DNA of 64,000 nucleotides from Streptomyces sp. NL15-2K. Its GTDB lineage: Bacteria; Actinomycetota; Actinomycetes; Streptomycetales; Streptomycetaceae. The translations under genes were made by a program, and so were the position numbers. The stretch covers positions 434,001 through 498,000 of the forward strand of contig NZ_CP130630.1 of assembly GCF_030551255.1 (NCBI RefSeq). Reading direction: 5' to 3'. The notes below the pieces were generated by a model, which made no database searches, was not told the origin of the DNA, and saw only the letters and a list, made by a program, of their open reading frames with translations. Below are positions 45,103 to 52,821 of the stretch, in pieces; positions within the stretch are counted from its first letter, which is position 1, and each line of letters begins with the position of its first letter.

Positions 45103-45136
45103 CTAGTACTCCAGCAGCGTTTCGCTGGAGTACTAG
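45103..45136. repeat. Palindromic IS end related to the 100-bp repeats
   Basis: CTAGTACTCCAGC (45103-45115) and GCTGGAGTACTAG (45124-45136) are perfect 13-bp arms around AGCGTTTC. The segment TAGTACTCCAGCAGCGTTTC is the reverse complement of the tip of the repeats ending at 23146 and 32122. It lies 35 bp upstream of the IS1380 transposase start, so it is probably an element end. Weaker echoes (CGCAGGTCAG) at 45307 and 45394 suggest further end debris; 45137-45676 is otherwise unassigned. Confidence 0.65.
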
Positions 45137-45676
45137 TGCCCTCGAACAGGGCGCCTCGCCGTGCCGCCTACCGACTCACGAAGACGTCAGCGTGAGAACT
45201 CGTCTTGTCACCATGCGCGAGGGGTTCAGCAGCCGTCGAGGCCGTCCCCGGCGAAAGCGGGACCAGCCGCGCCCGCCCCTCAACCGCCACCGTGGCGCAA
45301 ATACGCAGGTCAGCGCCGTGTGCACGACCAGCCATGTTTTATGGCTCCTGCCGGGGGCGCCACTGACTTCCTGTCAGACTGGCGACATTTCCGCAGGTCA
45401 GACTGCGTCTTTCTGCTCTTACGCGTGAATCGGACTCTTCCTCTCCGTCGAGGGCCGAGTCCGGCTGACACCGGCTGAAACCAGGTCTCTACGGCTGTTT
45501 GTCCCGCATGTGTCCCGGGACTCCCCGGCTGCCGTGCCCCTTCGGAGAGGGGCATGCCGGACACTGCGAAAGCGGCCGGGGCCGACTCTCGTGGGCCCCG
45601 ACCGCCTTGCGCTGCCTCCGGGACATACCGGGGTCTTGATCTGCTTCAGGTAGATCGCCGGCCGGCTGGTCTGTTT

Positions 45677-45913
45677 CCCCTTTTGACCTTGCTCCAGGTG
45701 GGGTTTACCGAGCTGCCCAGGTCACCCTGGGCACTGGTGGTCTTTTACACCACCGTTTCACCCTTACCCAGCGCCTGAACGCTGGGCGGTCTGTTTTCTG
45801 TGGCACTGTCCCGCAGGTCACCCCGGGTGGCCGTCAGCCACCACCCTGCCTTGTGGAGTCCGGATGTTCCTCGGCAGGACCAGGAGTCCTGACGCGGCCG
45901 TCCACTCGGCTCG
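45677..45913 (-). ncRNA. rnpB: RNase P RNA gene, 5' half only
   Basis: Read on the minus strand from 45913, the sequence follows actinobacterial class A RNase P RNA. It begins CGAGCCGAGTGGACGGCCGC, then has CGAGGAACATCCGGACTCC (conserved region I), GGCAGGGTGGTGGCTGACGG, GACAGTGCCACAGAAAACAG, GGTAAGGGTGAAACGGTGG with TGTAAAAGACCACCAG (regions II-III), and GGTAAACCCCACCTGGAGCA, ending near AAGGTCAAAAGGGGA. The 3' half, with the AGATGGATGGCCG region (IV) and the ACAGAACCCGG region (V) that pairs back to the 5' end, is not found on either strand of 45137-45676. It is a truncated, slightly diverged copy and should not fold into a working ribozyme. A GATCT/AGATC palindrome at 45638-45656 lies just past the break. 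Confidence 0.8.
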
Positions 45914-46426
45914 TCTGCCGTACTGACCGTGGGAGCCGACCAGGCAGGGCGCCCTGAGCTCCCCGCCAGGTCGGCGTTCGCCATGGCCAACGGGCTCAGC
46001 ACACCACCAAGGTTGTGCCTCGACCGTGGCCACCTGCCGATCCCAGTGGGCGGTGGCCTGCTGGGCCTAGGCCGCAGCGACCTCCTTCCTCATCTGGTCA
46101 CGACGGGCACCATCGATGCCGCCAAAGGCGGATCGCATGTGCCGCAGCATTCGCAATCGGTCGCCCTGTCGCCACCCACCGCATCGAGCGGCTCCAGCTC
46201 AGACGGCCAACCGGCATACGCGACCTGGTCGTTGTCACGAGAATCCCCTGGTCACGCCCTTTCGCCGAGCAACGACGCTGCCGATGCCTGCGATCCGAGA
46301 CTGGCACGGGCACATTCGACCCCAATTCGACCCCGGGGCAGGTTCTCCGACCTAAGAACACGCTTTGACCTGCGCAAATACCTTCGGGGAACAATACTCG
46401 GCCGCTACGCCGGGTTTCGGAGCCGC
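45914..46426. other. Unassigned stretch
   Basis: About 510 bp between the RNase P RNA fragment and the MASE1 gene. Several frames stay open because of base composition, but none shows a recognisable motif, start or ribosome site. No tRNA, clear hairpin or IS end is seen. Confidence 0.5.
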
Positions 46427-47440
46427 TCACCGCCCGCCCTTCTCGGGGCCCGGGCCGTCGTCGTCCTTCGGTGGTCGGGTGTGGGGGGCGTCTCCGGCGG
46501 TGAGGTGTTCCAGGACCTCGACCAAGTCCTGGCACGCCTGTTCCACCGAGCGTCTGGTGTTGCGCTGCTCGGTGATGACGGCGGACAGGAGCAGGGCAGT
46601 GAGGGCCATGGAACCGTTGAAGGCCTGAAGCTTGATCATCACTTCGACATGGGTCAGGCCTTCGAACGGGCCGGCCTCGTCCGTCGCCGCGATCGTGGCC
46701 GTCGTGGAGGCGAGGAGGGCACACAGGATGCTGCCCGCCAGCTGGAAGCGCAGCGCGGCCCAGATCAGCAGCGGGTAGACGAGGAACATCAGGCTGAGTG
46801 GGCTGTACGTGGCCAGCGGAACGAGTCCGCAGGCGATGAGAGCCAGCCCCGATGCCTCCTTCCATCGGGTGAGAGGTGGAGGCCGTCGTGCCGTGTGGAG
46901 CAGCAGCAGAAAGGGGGTGACGATCAGGACGCCCATCGCATCGCCCACCCACCAGGCCAGCCAGATGGGCCAGAAGGCGTGCCCGGCTAGCTTGTCCGTG
47001 AGGACGAGGAGGCCGACCCCGGTAGTCGCGCTGACGAGCATGCTGGTCAGGGCCCCCAGGAACACCAGTGCGACGCCGTCCCGCAGCCGGCTGAGGTCCG
47101 TACGGAAGCCCACCCTGCGCAGCAGAAGATACGCGCAGACCGGAGCCGCGGTGTTGCCCGCCATGGTGCCGATCACAGCGGGCCGAAGTGAGGTGATGGA
47201 CATGACCACCAGGAGGACGCCGAGGGCGATGCCGGGCAGGCAACGGATCCCGAAGATCAACAGGCAGGCCACCGCAAGCCCCGTGGGCGGCCAAATGGGT
47301 GTGACCACGGCGCCCTGGACCACGAGCTGCCGCATGAGGCCCAGCCGTCCCGCCGCGAAATAGCAGGCGGCGACTGCCAGCGTCTGAAGGGCGTAGACGG
47401 CCGGTCGACGCAGATCCTCAATACCCACCACAGCAGCCAT
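46427..47440 (-). CDS. MASE1-domain integral membrane protein
   Basis: A 337-residue protein, nearly all a MASE1 membrane sensor domain with eight or more helices: ALQTLAVAACYFAAGRLGLM, VVTPIWPPTGLAVACLLIFG (the WPPTG signature), FGIRCLPGIALGVLLV, and PIWLAWWVGDAMGVLIVTPF. A short charged tail (SVEQACQDLVEVLEHLTAGD) follows instead of the kinase, GGDEF or phosphatase output that MASE1 proteins usually carry. The gene starts 50 bp after a PP2C phosphatase on the same strand, so the output module may be supplied by that separate protein. The chosen ATG at 47440 has only a weak ribosome site. Confidence 0.88.
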   Translation of the reverse strand: MAAVVGIEDLRRPAVYALQTLAVAACYFAAGRLGLMRQLVVQGAVVTPIWPPTGLAVACLLIFGIRCLPGIALGVLLVVMSITSLRPAVIGTMAGNTAAPVCAYLLLRRVGFRTDLSRLRDGVALVFLGALTSMLVSATTGVGLLVLTDKLAGHAFWPIWLAWWVGDAMGVLIVTPFLLLLHTARRPPPLTRWKEASGLALIACGLVPLATYSPLSLMFLVYPLLIWAALRFQLAGSILCALLASTTATIAATDEAGPFEGLTHVEVMIKLQAFNGSMALTALLLSAVITEQRNTRRSVEQACQDLVEVLEHLTAGDAPHTRPPKDDDGPGPEKGGR

Positions 47441-47490
47441 CAGATACCGCCGCCGCCGGGTCGGCGAGGCGAAAGGCGTGGGGTGTCGCC

Positions 47491-48321
47491 CTACCGCCGT
47501 ACGCCGGGTCCGTCGTGGCCGACGACCAGGACGGCCGCGTCGTCCTCGTGCCCCACGCGCTCGGCGCCCTTGATCACGGCGGCGGCGAGCGAGTCCGCGT
47601 CCATGCCCGCCACGGCGGCGACTCCCGCGAGCCTCACCACCTCGTCGAGCCCCTCGTCGGCGCTCAGGGAAGGCCCCTCCACCACGCCGTCCGTCACGAG
47701 GACGAACACTCCGCCGGTGTCGAGCCGGTACCGAGTGACCGGGTAGTCCTGACCCTTCTGGACACCCAGCGGCGGTCCCCCTTCGTCCTCGGCGACGCCG
47801 GACTTCCCGTCCGCCGTGGCCCAGACGCACGGGATGTGTCCGGCACGCGCGCTTTCCAGCACTCCGGCAGACGGGTCGAGCCTCATGAAGGTGCAGGTCG
47901 CGAACAGGTCGGTGCCGAGGGACAGGAGCAGGTCGTTCGTTCTGCAGAGGAGCTCGCCCGGCTCGCTCGTCACGGAGGCGAGCGCGCGCAGTCCGACCCG
48001 GACCTGCCCCATGAAGGCGGCGGCCTCGATGTTGTGGCCCTGCACGTCGCCGATGGACAGCCCGATGCGGCCGTCGGGCATGGTGAAGGCGTCGTACCAG
48101 TCGCCCCCCACGTTGAGTCCTTGAAAGGCGGGTGCGTACTGGACGGCCAAGTGGAACCCGGGGGCGACCGGCATGTCCGAGGGAAGCATGCCGCGCTGCA
48201 GGGCGACGGCGAGCTCGACCAGGGAACGCTGCAGCTCCGCCCGCTCACGCGCCTGAGCGGTCAGCGCCCCGAGTCTGGTCAGCAGTTCGTCACCGTCGTC
48301 TGGGGGGCGCTTGCGGGACAT
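47491..48321 (-). CDS. PP2C-type (SpoIIE) serine phosphatase
   Basis: A 276-residue soluble phosphatase. An N-terminal helix of about 40 residues (LTRLGALTAQARERAELQRS) resembles the connector found before SpoIIE domains. The catalytic domain shows LQRGMLPSDMP, GGDWYDAFTMPDGRIGLSIG (metal Asp), DVQGHNIEAAAFMG, VFVLVTDGVVEGPS and GHEDDAAVLVVG (metal Asp pair). It would dephosphorylate anti-anti-sigma proteins. GGAG lies 6 nt before the ATG. It carries no sensor of its own; the MASE1 protein encoded next is a candidate partner. Confidence 0.92.
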   Translation of the reverse strand: MSRKRPPDDGDELLTRLGALTAQARERAELQRSLVELAVALQRGMLPSDMPVAPGFHLAVQYAPAFQGLNVGGDWYDAFTMPDGRIGLSIGDVQGHNIEAAAFMGQVRVGLRALASVTSEPGELLCRTNDLLLSLGTDLFATCTFMRLDPSAGVLESARAGHIPCVWATADGKSGVAEDEGGPPLGVQKGQDYPVTRYRLDTGGVFVLVTDGVVEGPSLSADEGLDEVVRLAGVAAVAGMDADSLAAAVIKGAERVGHEDDAAVLVVGHDGPGVRR

Positions 48322-48374
48322 GGAACACTCCGTGAGATTTGTGTCCCTTTGAGTATAAGAAGCAATTTGATCCT

Positions 48375-49271
48375 TCAGGGTGATGACGGCGTCACCGTGA
48401 TGTTCGTCAGACCCTTGCCGCCCGTCACCGTGTTGCTGCTGTAGACCGTGGTCCGGCAGCCGGAACTGTGGTTCGTCACGTTGACGGCCAGCCGGGTCGG
48501 GCCGCTCGCGCCGGTGAGGGTCGACCTGTTCCCCTTGAACACCGTGCCGCAGCCCCAGCCGGACTGCTGGGTGTAGATCTACGCACCGGTGAGACCGCGG
48601 CCGTCGAAGGTGTTGCCGACGATCCGCGCGCCGGTCGTCCCCTCCTTGATGTCGATGCTCTCCCCGCCGACGTCGGGCCCGATGGTGTTGTCCAGGATGC
48701 GGATGTTGTCGCTCCTGCCGGAGAGCGTGTTGGCGGTCCCCACGTACACGCCCTCCCCCATCCCTCGGCCGTCGTTCCCGGTGTCGTGGATGCGCGAGTT
48801 CTTGATCACGCCGTCCGTGCTGGAGTTGCGGAAGTGGACGCCCTCCATGTCTAGGCCGTGAACCGTCACACCGTCCACCACGACCCCCTTCGCCGAGTCG
48901 ATCATGATCCCTTTCTGACCGCCGGTCACGGTCAGTCCGCTGACGGTCCAGTATGACCCGCCGTTCAGGTGCAGGCCGTAGCCGCCACCGGCGGTGAGCA
49001 CGGCCTTCGGCGAACCGGTGAGCGGGATGCGGGCACCGGAGATGGCCGCCCTCGTCGTCTTGAAGTTGCCGGCGTACGTGCCGTCCGCGAGCCGGATCGT
49101 GTCGCCGGGCACCGCCACGGCGAGGGCGGACTTGAGCTGGGCGGCGGTGGAGACCTCCATCCCCGAGGCGCGGGCCGTCGCGGATGCCGGGGGCGAGATG
49201 AGGGCCAGGGCGCCGGTGGCAGTGGTCATGGCGAGGAGGTGGGAGAGCAACGTGCGGCTGGGCGTGCGCAT
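48375..49271 (-). pseudogene. Secreted right-handed beta-helix protein, in-frame stop
   Basis: A signal peptide (LLSHLLAMTTATGALALISP, cleavage near ASATA) opens a parallel beta-helix: VSTAAQLKSALAVAVPGDTI, RLADGTYAGNF, then repeated coils such as GLTVTGGQKGIMIDSAKGVV, GVHFRNSSTDGVIKNSRIHD and NIRILDNTIGPDVGGESIDI. TAG after DGRGLTGA ends it at 48579, yet the same frame continues QQSGWGCGTVFKGNRS and VNVTNHSSGCRTTVYSSNTV to 48375. About 20 codons are missing at the stop relative to a complete coil, so a deletion created it. Whole proteins of this type are polysaccharide-lyase-like surface or secreted enzymes. Confidence 0.75.
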
Positions 49272-49407
49272 GGGGACTCCTGTGGTCGATACGGCCGTAT
49301 TCGGAATGGCCGTATGAGGTGCACGCAGTGCGGGGGTTGCCCACGGGGCCGGGCCGACGGGGTACGCGCCGGGACCGGCACGCCCGTCGGCCGCGGGTTC
49401 GTCCGGG

Positions 49408-50244
49408 TCAGCCGATGTGGTAGCTGTCGCCGTAGACCTTCCAGTGCAACGGCGGGTTCAGGTTCAGGTTGCCGTTGCGGAGGAAGACCCGCTGCGCGGT
49501 GTCGACCCGGCTGGTGTCGCTGTGGGCCTCCTCCTGCTTCATGGCCCACACCCGCGCGTCGAGGAAGGCGTGCAGGTACGTCACCTCGTCGCCGCCCTGC
49601 GCCGGCGGCTGGGCCTTGCGCAGGGCCCGCTTGCGGATGTTGCGGAAGCCGGCCGGGTCGTTCCCGTCGCCGTGCATGACGATGGCGTCGTAGTACGCGA
49701 ACTGGCCGAGTACGCCGAGCCCGTCCGCCTTCCCCTGCCGGACGGCCGGGTCGAAGTAGACACGGTCGCGTTCGTCGTTCTGGGCCCGCTGGAAGACCGT
49801 GTCCTGGGCGGCCCTGCGCCAGTCCGCCGGGAAGGCCGGGTCGAGGCCGTCGTGCGAGTCGGTGCCGTTGACCCGGCGCAGCGCGGGCAGGTACTTGGCG
49901 AGGACGTTGCCGGGCTTGCGGTCCGTGTAGAGCTCGACGAGGTCGAGCATGTCGCCGGTGCCGGAGCAGAAGCCGATGATGCCTGCGGTGTAGCCGCGGC
50001 CGTCGCCGATGTCTTCGATGTACTTGTACTGGGCCTTCCAGTCGAGGGAGGAGTTCTCGGCGCTCGCGACCAGCTTCATGGCGATCTCCTTCTTCGCCGG
50101 GTCGTCGAGGCCGGGTGCGGCGGCGGGGGCGGCCGTCGCCTGCGGAGATGCGAGCAGCGGGGCCGCGGTCAACGCGCCGAGCAAGGCGAGGACGGTGCGG
50201 CGAGAGGGGGGCTTCAGGGCTGCCGTTCGTGCGGGCATGCGCAT
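49408..50244 (-). CDS. csnA: GH46 chitosanase
   Basis: A 278-residue exported enzyme. The N-terminus has a twin-arginine-type signal (PPSRRTVLALLGALTAAPLL). The mature domain contains the catalytic Glu in LVASAENSSLDWKAQYKYIE and the catalytic Asp in DIGDGRGYTAGIIGFCSGTG, both as in the Streptomyces N174 chitosanase. It endo-hydrolyses chitosan outside the cell. GGAG lies 8 nt before the chosen ATG at 50244. An AGGAAAGTTTCCT box 60 bp upstream is the known operator type of the ROK repressor CsnR for chitosanase genes. The gene symbol follows from family and operator. Confidence 0.93.
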   Translation of the reverse strand: MRMPARTAALKPPSRRTVLALLGALTAAPLLASPQATAAPAAAPGLDDPAKKEIAMKLVASAENSSLDWKAQYKYIEDIGDGRGYTAGIIGFCSGTGDMLDLVELYTDRKPGNVLAKYLPALRRVNGTDSHDGLDPAFPADWRRAAQDTVFQRAQNDERDRVYFDPAVRQGKADGLGVLGQFAYYDAIVMHGDGNDPAGFRNIRKRALRKAQPPAQGGDEVTYLHAFLDARVWAMKQEEAHSDTSRVDTAQRVFLRNGNLNLNPPLHWKVYGDSYHIG

Positions 50245-50302
50245 CGCGGGCACTCCAAAGGGCGGTGGGGGGTGAGTCAGGTTGGTCTGTACCTGACATC
50301 GA

Positions 50303-50317
50303 TAGGAAAGTTTCCTA
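50303..50317. promoter_or_regulatory. CsnR-type operator upstream of chitosanase
   Basis: TAGGAAAGTTTCCTA is a perfect 15-bp palindrome (odd centre) 59 bp upstream of the chitosanase ATG. The AGGAAA(G/C)TTTCCT sequence is the operator bound by CsnR and conserved upstream of actinobacterial chitosanase genes. The csnR gene itself is not in the window. Confidence 0.85.
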
Positions 50318-50420
50318 CCAGATACCACCGAGGGCGGTAACCCGGCGAGCGGCAAGTTCGTAGGATCGACCAAGCCGCCGCCGGATCAACAACTGAAGCG
50401 GTTTGTCGCGATGCCCCCGG

Positions 50421-51080
50421 TCAGCCGGCAGGCAGAGCGCGGATGGCGGCGATGTCGAGTTGGAGACGCACCTTCTCACTCACCATCGCACCGCCTTCGG
50501 CCAGCTTGCTGTTGTACGTCAGGCCCCATTCGGTGCGGTTGATGGTGGTGGTGCCGTCAAAGCCGACCCGTTCATAGCCGAATGGATCCGTGACGTGCCC
50601 AATGTAAGTGAGCTCCAGTACGACGGGACGTGTGGTGGCTTTGATGGTGAGGTCACCGGTCATGCGGTACACGTCGGAGCTCGCGAGTTCCACGGCGGTA
50701 CTGGCGAACCGCATGCGCGGGTAGGACACGGCATCCAGAAAGTCACGACCGACCAAGTGGGCGTCCCGTTGTTCCACACCGGTGTCGACACTGGCGGTGG
50801 ACAGCACGATCTCGGCCCGCGAGCGAGCCGGGTTGCGCCCGTCGAAGTAGAGGCGGCTTTCATATTCCGCGAAGGAACCGCGCACTGTCGTCACCATGGC
50901 GTGCCGGACGGAGAAACCGATCCGGCTGTGTGCGGGATCGACCAACCATTCTCCGGTCAGTGCCTCCAGGGCCGGATCCGGCAGCACGACGGAGGAGGAA
51001 GCCGACGGGCCGGGCGTGGGTTTAGGGGGCACCGGCGGAGCTTGATGGCGGGAGAAGGCGCTACGGCCGAATAGATTCAT
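50421..51080 (-). CDS. YceI-family lipid-binding protein
   Basis: A 219-residue YceI protein: GEWLVDPAHSRIGFSVRHAM, VRGSFAEYESRLYFDGRNPA, VDTGVEQRDAHLVGRDFLDA, RMRFASTAVE, DLTIKATTRPVVLELTYIGH and EWGLTYNSKLAEGGAMVSEK. The fold is a lipocalin-like barrel that binds isoprenoid-type lipids. The first about 40 residues are Pro/Ser-rich and unstructured, without a signal peptide, as in many Streptomyces homologues. It stands alone between the chitosanase and a divergent carbonic anhydrase gene. Function in actinobacteria is not settled. Confidence 0.92.
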   Translation of the reverse strand: MNLFGRSAFSRHQAPPVPPKPTPGPSASSSVVLPDPALEALTGEWLVDPAHSRIGFSVRHAMVTTVRGSFAEYESRLYFDGRNPARSRAEIVLSTASVDTGVEQRDAHLVGRDFLDAVSYPRMRFASTAVELASSDVYRMTGDLTIKATTRPVVLELTYIGHVTDPFGYERVGFDGTTTINRTEWGLTYNSKLAEGGAMVSEKVRLQLDIAAIRALPAG

Positions 51081-51395
51081 AGTTCACTTAATCAGTGCAC
51101 GAAAGATATGACTGCCAGCCCCATTGTGGGCCGACGCATCCCCGGGTCCATACCCGATGCCCTATATGCCGCCACCGAGAAGAGGATTTCCACAAGGTCC
51201 ACACACGTCCGCCTCGGACCCGCCAACCGGCAAGCACCGCATGGCCGTTGGAGAGGCGCCTTTCCGCGGGAAAGGTCAAGGAAGGCACTGGAGAACACCA
51301 ACGGCATCCCCGTATTCGTTCACGGATTCTCCATGCCCGGCCATGATTCAGTAACCTGCGGGACCGGACAGGGCCCCGCACATACGTTCCTCGCC

Positions 51396-52163
51396 GTGAA
51401 CTCTGAAGTCACCCCATATAGAGCCGTCGGCCACGAGCCGACCGCACCCGCCCGGCGTACACTGCTGCGCGCCGGGCTGACCGGGGCCACGGCCCTGGGT
51501 ACCGGGGCCGCCCTCGGTGCGACGCCCGCCGTCGCCGCCTCCCCCGGCACGCCGTCCCCACGCGCCGGACGGAGGCGGCCCACCACGCCCGCGGAAGTCC
51601 TGCGGGAACTGTCGGCAGGCAACCTTCGCTGGCGCACGTACCGTGAGACGCACCCGGACGAAACACCCACGGTTCGGGAGAGCCTGACGTCGGGTCAGCA
51701 TCCTTTCGCCGTCATCCTCGGGTGCGTCGACTCACGTGTGCCGCCCGAGCTCGTCTTCGATCAGGGCCTCGGCGACCTGCTCACCGTGCGCACCGCCGGC
51801 GAGGTACTGGACGAGGCCGTCCTCGGCAGCGTCGCGTACGGCGTGCTCGAACTCGGCATCCCGCTGGTCATGGTGCTCGGGCACCAGTCGTGCGGTGCGG
51901 TGCGCGCCGCCGTCGAGGCGGAGGTGTCCGGCGAGCGGCTGCCCGCCCACATCCAGTATCTGGCCGACCAGATAGGTCCGGCCATCGACCACACGAAGGA
52001 GGGCGACGCGCGCGTCGACGCGACGATCGACGCCAACATACGCGCCGTCCGCTCACGGCTCGCCGCGGAGCCCGACCTGGCCGCGAAGGTGGCCGCCGGC
52101 CGGCTGGCCGTCGTCGGTGCCCGCTACGAGCTGATCAGCCAGCGCGTCCACCGCATCGCCTGA
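51396..52163 (+). CDS. Exported beta-carbonic anhydrase
   Basis: A 255-residue enzyme with a twin-arginine signal (ARRTLLRAGLTGATALGTGA) and cleavage near AVAAS. The zinc site of beta-class enzymes is complete: Cys110 and Asp112 in LGCVDSRVPPE, His163 and Cys166 in GHQSCGAV, and TVRTAGEVLDEAVLGSVAYG between. It interconverts CO2 and bicarbonate outside the membrane. The GTG at 51396 is chosen because it gives a normal-length signal; the ATG at 51333 would add 21 residues. Neither has a strong ribosome site. A strong hairpin terminator follows. Confidence 0.88.
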   Translation: MNSEVTPYRAVGHEPTAPARRTLLRAGLTGATALGTGAALGATPAVAASPGTPSPRAGRRRPTTPAEVLRELSAGNLRWRTYRETHPDETPTVRESLTSGQHPFAVILGCVDSRVPPELVFDQGLGDLLTVRTAGEVLDEAVLGSVAYGVLELGIPLVMVLGHQSCGAVRAAVEAEVSGERLPAHIQYLADQIGPAIDHTKEGDARVDATIDANIRAVRSRLAAEPDLAAKVAAGRLAVVGARYELISQRVHRIA

Positions 52164-52173
52164 CGGCGCGATC

Positions 52174-52202
52174 GGCGCGCGGGCCCGACGGGTCCGCGCG
52201 CC
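52174..52202 (+). terminator. Strong hairpin after carbonic anhydrase
   Basis: GGCGCGCGG (52174-52182) pairs with CCGCGCGCC (52194-52202), with inner CCCG/CGGG and a single G-T wobble between. The stem starts 10 nt after the stop. There is no U-tract, as is usual in streptomycetes. Confidence 0.75.
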
Positions 52203-52251
52203 CCAGCGGTGAGGGCGCCTGATCAGGCAGTCCGCCGTGCAGGGTGCGCGA

Positions 52252-52495
52252 CTAGGAGTTGAAGTAGGCGAAGTGGGGTGTCCTGCGCCACTCCGTAGGC
52301 ATGCTCCAGTCCGGTGCGGCCCGGCGGTGCCGCTGTTCGGCGGTGACCACGTGCATGCCGGTAAGCGAGGCGAAGACTGCTGCGGGCAGGACCTGCCCGA
52401 GGTTCATCAGCGCGGTGGTGCGGCCGGCATTCACTTGGCTTCCGGCTTGGTTGAGGCTTCTCACGATGGAGGCGGGGCACTGTGCTGACCCGGCT
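52252..52495 (-). pseudogene. Integrase-like (tyrosine recombinase) tail remnant
   Basis: The minus strand reads SIVRSLNQAGSQVNAGRTTA, LMNLGQVLPAAVFASLTGMH and VVTAEQRHRRAAPDWS before a TAG stop. The pattern resembles the C-terminal tails of Streptomyces site-specific recombinase-like proteins, with a helix-turn-helix-like end. The catalytic domain is not recognisable upstream. The rest of 52203-52821 shows nothing I can name. Moderate to weak. Confidence 0.35.
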
Positions 52496-52821
52496 GCTGC
52501 CCCGGGAAGAGCCAACGAGATGTGGACCCAGGGCACACTGCCAGGTGGCTGTGTCGATGGCTTCGGGAGTCGTTCGATTGTGACCGCCAGTCGACATGCA
52601 CTCGCTGCGGACATGCCGACTGAGGGCAGATCAACCTGCCGACGGTTGCCCGGGCTGTGCCAAGCCCGACTGGTAGGCAATGACTACCAGCAGCGCGATG
52701 TCGGCGGCGTTGTCGTGCACGGACGCGGCGAACACCACCACCGCATCTGGTTCGTGCCGTCGTCGCCCCATTTGGATCCGCGGCCGGTCCTGGTGGCCTC
52801 GGCACACTTCCCGGAGTGATG

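Noticed and set aside
45677..45913. A complete, functional rnpB gene
   Set aside because: The 3' conserved regions needed for pairing and catalysis are not found on either strand of the following 500 bp.
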